Source: Bacillota bacterium (GTDB lineage Bacteria > Bacillota > Clostridia > Acetivibrionales > DTU013). Taken from it: a DNA stretch of 64,000 bases. The stretch is from contig JAEZYU010000098.1 in NCBI GenBank assembly GCA_023418915.1, positions 1-64,000 on the forward strand, read 5' to 3'. This document shows positions 32,124 to 39,892 of this stretch, in pieces (positions within the stretch are counted from its first letter, which is position 1; each line of letters opens with the position of its first letter). A program made the position numbers and the translations under genes. The notes under the pieces were generated by a model that did not search any database, was not told the DNA's origin, and saw nothing but the letters and a program-made list of their open reading frames with translations.

Positions 32124-33404
32124 ATGAATGATATGCTTCAGAGCCTGATAATGATTATTACACAACTTATTCAGGTATTTGTTTTTATAGCAGGGTGCTA
32201 TTTTTTTGGAGTTTCCATATACGGCTGGAGGAAAAGAAAGGATAAAACAGGGGAAATCTCTCCGTGCAAAAGATTCGCAGTTGTCATCGCCGCCCATAAT
32301 GAAGAACTGGTCATAGCTCATATTATCGACAGTTTGCTGGAACAGAACTATCCCAGAGAACTGTTCGATATCTTTGTGATAGCAGATAATTGTACTGATA
32401 ATACTGCAGCAGTTGCAAAAAAACACGGTGCGCTGGTCTATGAACGCCACGATACCGAAAGCACAGGCAAAGGCCATGCTCTTGAATGGATGTTCCGCAA
32501 GATATATGACATGGAAGATAAATACAATGTGATATGCGTATTTGATGCGGACAATCTTGTCTCATCAAATTTCCTGTACGAGATGAACAAGCAGCTGTGT
32601 AAGGGTCACAAAGTCGTGCAGGGATATATCGACAGCAAAAACCCCTTCGACTCATGGATAACCTGTTCTTATTCGATCGCCTTTTGGCTGTCGAATCGTA
32701 CGTTTCAACTGCCGCGGTATTACATTGGACTCAGCTGTGGTTTATGCGGCACAGGCTTTTGCGTGGATATATCTGTTTTAAAGAAAATTGGCTGGGGTGC
32801 AACCTGTCTGACAGAGGATCTGGAGTTCACGATGAAGCTTGCACTAAACGGCAAGAAAGTGGCATGGGCGCACGACGCCGTAGTATACGATGAAAAACCG
32901 ATCACACTGAAGCAGTCATGGCATCAGCGAAAAAGGTGGATGCAGGGCCATGCAGACTGTGCCTCAAAATACCTCGGCCCTCTGATCAAAAAAGCCTTCA
33001 GGCAGTGTGACTTGACGGCATTTGACTGCGCCATATACCTTTTCCAGCCCATAAGGTTTATTTTTATGGGCTTGATGTCAGTTATGCTTTGGATACAGTC
33101 CTTCTACCCGGAAGCGCCTTTTTATACACTGCAGTACGTTTTTCCAACCGCAGTATGGTACGTATTTGTTGTACTACAGTTTTTATACGGGCCGCTGGTG
33201 ATACTTTCGGAGAACAAATTCGACCTCAGGGTTCTGCTGGCATTCCTCATTTATCCATTCTACTGCCTTACCTGGGTTCCCATAACGATCCAGGGCTTCC
33301 TCAGCAGAAAAAACAAATCCTGGAACCATACAAAGCACACCAGAGTTATTACAATAAAAGAACTTGAAAAGCCCTGCAAGACAGGGGACGGTTCTGTGTC
33401 TTGA
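32124..33404 (+). CDS. Membrane glycosyltransferase, family 2 (processive type), with repeat-derived C-terminus
   Basis: 426 residues. One N-terminal helix (14-32), a GT2 domain (about 50-290) and three C-terminal helices. Catalytic motifs: AAHNEELVI, the DAD of VFDADN, TEDLE and the QRKRW motif (HQRKRWMQGH) of processive synthases such as cellulose and poly-GlcNAc synthases. The product polysaccharide is unknown. GGAGG precedes the ATG. Odd: the last seven codons (TGDGSVS) and the stop lie inside the left arm of a 26-bp perfect inverted repeat (33380-33450), so this end was probably supplied by repeat insertion. Confidence 0.9.
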   Translation: MNDMLQSLIMIITQLIQVFVFIAGCYFFGVSIYGWRKRKDKTGEISPCKRFAVVIAAHNEELVIAHIIDSLLEQNYPRELFDIFVIADNCTDNTAAVAKKHGALVYERHDTESTGKGHALEWMFRKIYDMEDKYNVICVFDADNLVSSNFLYEMNKQLCKGHKVVQGYIDSKNPFDSWITCSYSIAFWLSNRTFQLPRYYIGLSCGLCGTGFCVDISVLKKIGWGATCLTEDLEFTMKLALNGKKVAWAHDAVVYDEKPITLKQSWHQRKRWMQGHADCASKYLGPLIKKAFRQCDLTAFDCAIYLFQPIRFIFMGLMSVMLWIQSFYPEAPFYTLQYVFPTAVWYVFVVLQFLYGPLVILSENKFDLRVLLAFLIYPFYCLTWVPITIQGFLSRKNKSWNHTKHTRVITIKELEKPCKTGDGSVS

Positions 33405-33470
33405 GCTACGCTCATTGGTTATACCTCAAGACACAGAACCGTCCCCTGTCTCGCCGTCCCCTGTCTAGTT
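33380..33470. repeat. Long perfect hairpin repeat, copy 1 (GGGGACGGTTCTGTGTC family)
   Basis: Arms 33380-33405 and 33425-33450 are 26-bp perfect inverted repeats beginning GACAGGGGACGG; the loop is CTACGCTCATTGGTTATAC. Downstream extra CCGTCCCCTGTC units follow to 33466. A nearly identical copy in the same orientation lies at 39794-39890. May also terminate the convergent GT2 and SLH transcripts. Confidence 0.95.
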
Positions 33471-33481
33471 CTAGTTCTAAA

Positions 33482-35110
33482 TTACTTTAGCAGTTCGTAG
33501 AGGACATGAGCCATTTCTTTACGGGTGGCGATGGTTTTAGGATTCAGTCTTCCATTGGACCCCTCAATCACACCTACTTTTATTAACTCTTCCATAGCTG
33601 TGACTGCCCATGAAGCAACACCCTCCGAATCAATATAATCCAGAATGGAATTTTCGTTAGCAGCCTTTGGCACTTGCCTCATTGCTTTGAGAGTATTGTA
33701 TAAAAGCGTATACATCTCCTGACGGGAAATGCTTTTTTCCGGAGCAAACCTGTTCATTCCGACACCGTTTGATATGCTCAGCCTTTTTGCTGCCGCAAGA
33801 TAGCCTGTATAATAATCGTTCCCAGCATCCTCAAAATTACTTGTGAAATCGGTGTCTGGTTTGATTCCATATGCACGCATCACCATGACTATCAACTGGC
33901 CTCTTGTCAGTTTACTGTCCGGCTCAAATTTTCCTCCGCCTGTCCCGCTGGTTATCCCTCTGGCGGCAATAAAGGCAACAGCCTCCTCATAAGAAGCTCC
34001 TGCAGGTACGTCATTGAAGGTTACTTTGTTATATCCCACTGCATAAGTTGAAAAGTGGGTGACCTTAAATGTTATTTTACCTGTTTCAAAGTCATACGAA
34101 CAATTGCTTACTATCTCCGGTTGCCCTTCACTGCCTATGTAGTAAATCACGACCGCATTTGGATCCTCATCTGGTTTCAGTGTATAGGGTACAGATACGG
34201 TCACATTGCCTCTAAAATTAGTAATTTTCTCATCTCCGCCGCTGACTAAAAACTGGTATACAGGCCTGTCCCCAACAATCACTCTGGCATCCTCAGATAA
34301 GCTTGAATTATCGGCAGTACCTGCATATACGGTTACATCGCTGTCGAGTGTATCACCGATAGTATCAAGCGCCTCCTTATCAAAAGTCAGCTGCGCTACA
34401 GGAGTTGATATCCTGAGCCCTGATACCGGACTATCATCCAATAAATCAAACAATGTTCCGGGAAGAGTCATATTTGCAGACAGTATATCTCCCTCCGCCT
34501 GACCTTCGATTTCTATCAATGCTGTATCTTTCCCTGCTGATTCCATTTCTGCCGACAATTTTGCAATAGCTGCGCTTATCTCTGAGACGGCAGGCACATA
34601 TGAAACAATTCCGCTGGTGTCAGCTGAACCGCTTACCGCCGTTGTGACAAGCAACAGATCCGGAGTGGTAACAGCAACAGGAGCAGATGTATCCTGGCTG
34701 TCCCCGGTTGGTCCTGACGGTCCTCCACCAGTTGAATTACTGCTCTTAGTAACCGTGAACTCAGCTGATGCATATTCGCCGCCCATATAATCTGCGCTTC
34801 GCACCTTATAAGTACCTGCTGAAAGGCTACCAGCATGGACAGAAACAGAGAACTCCCCGTCTTCGCAGTTTGCTGTTCCGAAATACAGCAGTGTTCCATT
34901 CGGCTTCAGTATCTCAATAATAACAACATCCTTGACTAAATCGGATACAGTTCCTGATATGTCGACTTTGCCTGAGGTCTTGTTATATGCTGCTGAAAGC
35001 GAGTCAACAGTTCCGCCCTGAAGCGCCCAGGCTGTACCGCCGAACATGGCAATACATAAAACAATAGCTGTAATAAACGAAACAAATACTCTATGATTCC
35101 TATTCCTCAT
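33482..35110 (-). CDS. SLH-domain cell-surface protein
   Basis: 542 residues from ATG 35110. A signal peptide (1-29, ending GGTAWA) is followed by an Ig-like/Big-type module (about 35-120), a Gly/Ser/Pro linker, a central domain of unknown type (about 150-350) and three S-layer homology repeats at the C-terminus (from about 360: TFNDVPAGASYEEAVAFIAA, RFAPEKSISRQEMYTLLYN, RLNPKTIATRKEMAHVLYEL). SLH repeats dock proteins to pyruvylated secondary wall polymer. Its start overlaps the stop of the 893-residue secreted protein gene by 11 bp, so the two are co-translated and may act together at the surface. Confidence 0.88.
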   Translation of the reverse strand: MRNRNHRVFVSFITAIVLCIAMFGGTAWALQGGTVDSLSAAYNKTSGKVDISGTVSDLVKDVVIIEILKPNGTLLYFGTANCEDGEFSVSVHAGSLSAGTYKVRSADYMGGEYASAEFTVTKSSNSTGGGPSGPTGDSQDTSAPVAVTTPDLLLVTTAVSGSADTSGIVSYVPAVSEISAAIAKLSAEMESAGKDTALIEIEGQAEGDILSANMTLPGTLFDLLDDSPVSGLRISTPVAQLTFDKEALDTIGDTLDSDVTVYAGTADNSSLSEDARVIVGDRPVYQFLVSGGDEKITNFRGNVTVSVPYTLKPDEDPNAVVIYYIGSEGQPEIVSNCSYDFETGKITFKVTHFSTYAVGYNKVTFNDVPAGASYEEAVAFIAARGITSGTGGGKFEPDSKLTRGQLIVMVMRAYGIKPDTDFTSNFEDAGNDYYTGYLAAAKRLSISNGVGMNRFAPEKSISRQEMYTLLYNTLKAMRQVPKAANENSILDYIDSEGVASWAVTAMEELIKVGVIEGSNGRLNPKTIATRKEMAHVLYELLK

Positions 35111-37781
35111 AGTCCATACCATCCTTTCCGGTTCCCCAATCAGGGTGATTAGGAAGCAAATGACCCCAACCCGCTCCCAATCCAAAGGTTGTACCGCCAA
35201 AAGCGCTGTCACCGGTAGATATTCCGTCATCGTCCACTACGAATACGGTGATCCTGTCGGCTCCGGCCACATCAGCGTACTCGCCGGTACCCTCCGCATA
35301 AACCATAATTTCTGCATTAGTTATAAAAATCGTTCCTCCGCCGTCTTCTATCACCACCGGCAGCTTCAAGGGGATTTGTCTGCTGCCAAGTATTCTGTCA
35401 CCCTGATAATACATCACCAGCAGCGTATGGTCGATGGGATAATCCTCATGAATGTCAACGCTCACCCATGTAAGCATATCTTCGTAGCCCTTGTATATAT
35501 ATTCGTCTGCCAAACCCGTATACCCGCTGAACACCTCTCCCTGCTCGGGCTTTTGCTCAGTAAAGTCATGAGTATGGGCGTAAACCATGACCCTCTTGAT
35601 ATCGAGAGGAACGGTCATCACCTCATTTTCTTCAGTCTCGACAGTCAACACGAGAGTGGTGACCGGCATGGTAATGTCGGGGAGTTCAACAGTCCACACC
35701 CCGTCAGTGTGTACAGCAATAACGTCAGTGTTATCAGAATCTATGCCGGTAATACTGAAACTCTTGCCACCCGATGACGGAACGATATCGACAGCCTCAT
35801 TAACATAGTAAACATATGCCGTCGGTCTTAAAGTGCTGTTGAATCCAGAAATATTAGTTATCCCTGTCTGCCATGGTCCCGCATTGATCTGCGGCCTTAT
35901 CTCCAATCCCATATAGTCGGGCTCGTAGATCCCGATTATGATGCCCTCCCAGCTATATCCGATAAGATACTGGATATGCAGCTCAGTTTTGCCGAAATAT
36001 CTGCTTACAGTAAATTCGTTGCCATTGTTCGATACTAGATCTGATCTGTCAACAAGGTATTCGAATATTCCAGCAAATGTTTCAGTAACCGGCACATCAT
36101 TGGTGGTTTTAGCCGAATAGTTTAATATCGCAGACTGCAAGTTCTCAGGGATTACGTAGGCTCTCTCGTCCCCTCCACTATGAGAATTGCTCTGTTCAAA
36201 TACAACCGGGTGAATATCATTTACGGTATTTCCCGCTTCATCCGTTCCTTCCAGCTCAAACTCGATCTCGACCTCGTCATATCCAGGTTGGAAAAATGTA
36301 AAGAGGTATTCTTCACTATTGTCGCCCAGCTTGCACGAGAGAGTGATTCTTTCGAAAGGAAAGCCGAATTCAATCAGATTCTCTTCATTGTCCACAACTA
36401 TTGACTGATAGTTGATCCTCTTTTGTCCGGTAAGGGACATATCCAGAATGTCATTAAGGAACCAATTCTCGAATTCCTTTGAGAATGACAAGGACTGTCC
36501 CTCGAAGCTTTCGGGGAACCTGATGGAAACATTTCCTTCCAGAGGGCAGCTCACATAGTAATCCGGCCTGCCAGTATCAAAACCAATTTCTGTGCTTTCC
36601 GTTTCTTCGCCGGCGACAAACTCAAACGCCATATTCGGCTCTATCGGCGGCCCGCCAGGATCTCCCGGGTCTCCTGGATCGCCGGGACCTCCGCCCTGCT
36701 CGACTTCAATTTCCATGAAATTGAACCCGATCAGTTCGTTTTCCGAATCCAAAAATGCAGTGAACAGTTTATACAGATCCGGGCCCAGTCCCATCATTAT
36801 CTCCCTGTCCATTGGTTCAGGCAGCGCTTCACTATATCCGGGCGGGAAGGAGCCATCTGAGATATCCCATTCATCCGCAATATTCAGTGCCATTACTTTA
36901 TAACAATGTGGATCAAAGCCGTCCGGCAGAAGATCGTTGTCTATTCTGAACTCAACGCCTGAAAGTACTCGATTTATAACAACAGCCTCATTAGGCACCT
37001 GTATCAAGCTCTCCGGATCAAAGCTGCCCGGATCACCCGGATCTCCCGGATCATCTACGGTAAAATCATTAACAGCAAACCCAATCAAATCATAATCATA
37101 AAAAGTACCTTCATCAGTATTGACCTCTATCTCATCGTAGAAGCTCGTAAACACACTGTAATTACCAAGTGGGGCATGCTCTTGCCTGGTACTGTTAATA
37201 TCCTCTGTCTGGCTGTCTTCCCATCCTGCCGGCAGCCCATCCTGGTCCACATGCCACAAAGACTCATCTTCGTCTCTTGGGATCAGTAAGACCCGGTAGC
37301 TGTCGGGAACAAATCCTGCGGGTAACTTATCCTTATCCACCCTTACCTGTACGACAACGCCTGTTTCGCCATCCTGTGCCGGTACAAGTTCCAGAGCACT
37401 CCCCGGCACATTTACGAGACTAGCCTTTTCATACAGTCTTACTACTCTACCATCCAAATACTCATCTACAAAGAGCCGCATATTAGAAGCATAATACGCC
37501 GGATCATCCTGAAATGCGGCTTTCAGATCGTACGTCTCCCACATCTGTAAATAAACCACAGCTGCCTGGCTGGTGGAAGGAACCCCAACTTGAATATCCT
37601 GGCTGTCGAACAAATCATAAACAACCTTTTGATAATCATCCTCACCCAGTTCATCGTGGCTATTCCCTTTTCTTACTTCGATCCTGACCTCCTTCTCGTC
37701 AGCCGCAGTTGATAAGAATGGAACAAACAGCAGTATCAGAGTCAAGCAAAGCAGTGTTGAAACTAACCTTTTGATCCTCAA
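35100..37781 (-). CDS. Large secreted protein with duplicated modules and GDP-repeat linkers, unknown
   Basis: 893 residues with a signal peptide (1-26). Two related modules of about 110 residues occur in tandem: the first contains DKDKLPAGFVPDSYRVLLI, the second DNDLLPDGFDPHCYKVMAL, each followed by a Trp/Asp-rich turn, 'DG..P.G', a YSVFTSF or YKLFTAF strand and 'LIGF'. Collagen-like linkers DDPGDPGDPG and GDPGDPGDPG separate them from a larger C-terminal region (about 385-893) with beta-rich composition. No catalytic motif is recognised. It is the first gene of an operon with the SLH protein, so it may be displayed on the surface through it. Upstream, on the same strand, is a 106-residue gene. 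Confidence 0.75.
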   Translation of the reverse strand: MRIKRLVSTLLCLTLILLFVPFLSTAADEKEVRIEVRKGNSHDELGEDDYQKVVYDLFDSQDIQVGVPSTSQAAVVYLQMWETYDLKAAFQDDPAYYASNMRLFVDEYLDGRVVRLYEKASLVNVPGSALELVPAQDGETGVVVQVRVDKDKLPAGFVPDSYRVLLIPRDEDESLWHVDQDGLPAGWEDSQTEDINSTRQEHAPLGNYSVFTSFYDEIEVNTDEGTFYDYDLIGFAVNDFTVDDPGDPGDPGSFDPESLIQVPNEAVVINRVLSGVEFRIDNDLLPDGFDPHCYKVMALNIADEWDISDGSFPPGYSEALPEPMDREIMMGLGPDLYKLFTAFLDSENELIGFNFMEIEVEQGGGPGDPGDPGDPGGPPIEPNMAFEFVAGEETESTEIGFDTGRPDYYVSCPLEGNVSIRFPESFEGQSLSFSKEFENWFLNDILDMSLTGQKRINYQSIVVDNEENLIEFGFPFERITLSCKLGDNSEEYLFTFFQPGYDEVEIEFELEGTDEAGNTVNDIHPVVFEQSNSHSGGDERAYVIPENLQSAILNYSAKTTNDVPVTETFAGIFEYLVDRSDLVSNNGNEFTVSRYFGKTELHIQYLIGYSWEGIIIGIYEPDYMGLEIRPQINAGPWQTGITNISGFNSTLRPTAYVYYVNEAVDIVPSSGGKSFSITGIDSDNTDVIAVHTDGVWTVELPDITMPVTTLVLTVETEENEVMTVPLDIKRVMVYAHTHDFTEQKPEQGEVFSGYTGLADEYIYKGYEDMLTWVSVDIHEDYPIDHTLLVMYYQGDRILGSRQIPLKLPVVIEDGGGTIFITNAEIMVYAEGTGEYADVAGADRITVFVVDDDGISTGDSAFGGTTFGLGAGWGHLLPNHPDWGTGKDGMDYEE

Positions 37782-37820
37782 AGCAAACCACCTCCATTAA
37801 AATATTTTTCATTTGACTTG

Positions 37821-38141
37821 CTACACTTCTCTCAGTAAAACACTACAGCTAAAGTTTCCAGAAACAATTCTGATGATCTCTTCACAAAGACACATGGCCA
37901 CCTCATCTGCTGTGGATGTATGTTTTTGCACAGAAACCGACAATTCCGTAACTGCCCTTTCATGGACCAACACTGTAGTTGTCCGGAGTATGATTCTTTC
38001 GGCAGTCAATGATTTCACACATATTTCCCCTACAGCGCTGTCTGCATTTTCTATGCTTAAATGAAATACATCTATCGCATCATATACAGCATTGAGTACG
38101 ATTGCTTTGTCAATAGAAAATTGCATCACATAACTGTCCAT
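37821..38141 (-). CDS. Unknown 106-residue protein upstream of the surface operon
   Basis: Starts at ATG 38141, where GGAGG lies 9 nt upstream; an earlier ATG at 38174 lacks a site. Cytoplasmic alpha/beta composition (MDSYVMQFSIDKAIVLNAVY start; RTTTVLVHERAVTELSVSVQ in the middle) with three cysteines late in the chain. No family recognised. It is 39 bp upstream of the 893-residue secreted protein gene and probably heads the same transcript, which starts in the regulatory region shared with the LuxR-type regulator. Confidence 0.6.
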   Translation of the reverse strand: MDSYVMQFSIDKAIVLNAVYDAIDVFHLSIENADSAVGEICVKSLTAERIILRTTTVLVHERAVTELSVSVQKHTSTADEVAMCLCEEIIRIVSGNFSCSVLLREV

Positions 38142-38191
38142 CAGAATATCCTCCTTTTTTACATTATCCGACAAAATATTCTAACTAAACA

Positions 38192-38241
38192 GATAGTTTT
38201 GGGATAGAAACACTCAAAACACAGGGATAGTTTTGGGATAG
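38192..38241. promoter_or_regulatory. Direct repeats GATAGTTTTGGGATAG, candidate operator
   Basis: Two perfect 16-bp copies at 38192-38207 and 38226-38241, centre spacing 34 bp (about three helical turns), in the divergent region between the surface-protein operon and the LuxR-type regulator. Each copy is itself a GATAG duplication. The likely binder is the neighbouring regulator; this is inference. Confidence 0.6.
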
Positions 38242-38394
38242 GTTGCATTTTACAATACGCTTGTACTTTACTTTTTATTATTTTACTTAATTTTACATAC
38301 TTAAACTAATTATGTGGCGCTTTTTTATTGCAAATTGTTGATATCAAAATGTATTTATCTTATAATTAAAGAAAACGCACAGGATACATAACCT

Positions 38395-39777
38395 ATGAAC
38401 AAAAGAAACTTTTTGATTATTACGGGAATAATTTCACTTTACTTCTTGTGGGGAGGATCTGCTTATATCTCCCAAATGTATCATCTCATGGATTATTTAG
38501 CGCCAGAACAGGTAGACATGATAGCAATGCGATGGAACTATACAGCGCAGATATCTGGTATATTAATCTATGCCTATCTTCTATGGCGTTTTAGAAATAT
38601 TTTCACAAAACGCATAATATACAAAATAAGTCTGATACTGTCTGCTGTGTCTCTGGTTTTTATGTTAACATCCACATATGCTCCGGTGATAATTGTTTCC
38701 GGCTTAATTCTCAACCTGTTCCTAGGAAGCCTTGCCTGCCATAACCTTACTATGCTGGCATCATTCGTGAACCAGAACCACCGAGGTAAATCATTCGGTT
38801 TCGCATATGCAATAGGGAGCATTGGAACATATGTAATATCGCTTATCTCCGGCGGAAAACTCCTTTCTTCAAAATATGTGGTTTTCGTGTATCTTGCCGC
38901 TATCGCCGTTAATTTCATATTGGTAAACTGCACAACCGACCTGCCTGTAATCGATAAAAATACCAATACAGCCAGGAACCTGCCATCCTATCTTAAAAGG
39001 AAGTCTGATGCCGCACTGTTATTTACGATGTTCTTTCTCATGTCTCTGTTGATATCGATTGGAAGCAACTATCAGATGTCAGCACTGATCAGGGCAAACG
39101 TCACACTGGAATCGACCAGACTGTTTTATGCGGTAGGCCTGATCGCGGCAGGAATTATCGCAGACACCAACAGAAAATTCATTGCAGTGTTCAGCATAGC
39201 AAGCGTAGTATATGCATTTGTATCCGTTGTCCTCTACGGTTACCCATCAGTGGTATATGCGGCATGGGCACTGAGCTACCTTTTCCTTGCCTTTTACTCG
39301 GTATACCGCGCCGTGGCATTTGTTGATATTGCAGGTAAAAACATATACTTACTTCCTCTGGCCGGGCTTGGACTTTGTATCGGCCGAATTGGTGAAGCAG
39401 CCAGTACATTTATGAGTGATGAACTGCTGGGAAGCCCGATATTCAGTACAATTCTGCTGGCGGCTTTGTTTATCCCGCTTATATTTATGTTTGTCAGTGT
39501 ATATCATAAGCTGTATGCCATGGATCTAAAGGCAAAGGGAAGCAGTGAAGATATTGAAGAAATGTATCTGGAGTTTGCAGAAACGCATTCTCTGTCCAAA
39601 AGGGAATATCAAGTATTGCGGCAGCTCATAAACGGTCTTTCAAACTGTGAAATATCCGGTGCTCTTTACATAGCTGAAAGTACAGTGAAATTCCACATCA
39701 AGAATATTCTAAGGAAAACAAGCTGCACTAACAGAACAGAAGTAATAAAGCTGATGATGTCATCAAAAAAGGTTTGA
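38395..39777 (+). CDS. Membrane-anchored LuxR-type regulator with 12-helix MFS-like sensor domain
   Basis: 460 residues. Residues 1-385 form about 12 membrane helices with an MFS-like layout; residues 395-460 are a LuxR/GerE helix-turn-helix (LSKREYQVLRQLINGLSNCE, YIAESTVKFHIKNILRKT). This is a one-component membrane regulator: the transporter-like part presumably senses a ligand and the C-terminal part binds DNA at the membrane. Divergent from the operon of the 106-residue protein, the secreted protein and the SLH protein, with direct repeats between. An AGGA site lies 12 nt before the ATG. The gene ends 16 bp before the second long hairpin repeat. Confidence 0.88.
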   Translation: MNKRNFLIITGIISLYFLWGGSAYISQMYHLMDYLAPEQVDMIAMRWNYTAQISGILIYAYLLWRFRNIFTKRIIYKISLILSAVSLVFMLTSTYAPVIIVSGLILNLFLGSLACHNLTMLASFVNQNHRGKSFGFAYAIGSIGTYVISLISGGKLLSSKYVVFVYLAAIAVNFILVNCTTDLPVIDKNTNTARNLPSYLKRKSDAALLFTMFFLMSLLISIGSNYQMSALIRANVTLESTRLFYAVGLIAAGIIADTNRKFIAVFSIASVVYAFVSVVLYGYPSVVYAAWALSYLFLAFYSVYRAVAFVDIAGKNIYLLPLAGLGLCIGRIGEAASTFMSDELLGSPIFSTILLAALFIPLIFMFVSVYHKLYAMDLKAKGSSEDIEEMYLEFAETHSLSKREYQVLRQLINGLSNCEISGALYIAESTVKFHIKNILRKTSCTNRTEVIKLMMSSKKV

Positions 39778-39793
39778 CATTTACCTGATGCAA

Positions 39794-39890
39794 GACAGGG
39801 GACGGTTCTGTGTCTTGAGTTACGCTCATTGGTTATAACTCAAGACACAGAACCGTCCCCTGTCTCGCCGTCCCATGTCTCGCATCCTCT
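39794..39890. repeat. Long perfect hairpin repeat, copy 2
   Basis: Arms 39794-39822 and 39836-39864 form a 29-bp perfect inverted repeat; the loop and both flanks match copy 1 at 33380-33470 in the same orientation. Two TCTCG-linked partial units follow, ending at CTGTCTAG beside the clpC stop codon. It separates the LuxR-type gene from clpC and may serve as terminator for both. Confidence 0.95.
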
Positions 39891-39892
39891 GT

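Noticed and set aside
36480..36510. GGGACAGTCCTTGTC inside the 893-residue protein gene as another in-frame repeat copy
   Set aside because: Match to the repeat core is short and the encoded residues fit the surrounding strand pattern; chance similarity cannot be excluded.
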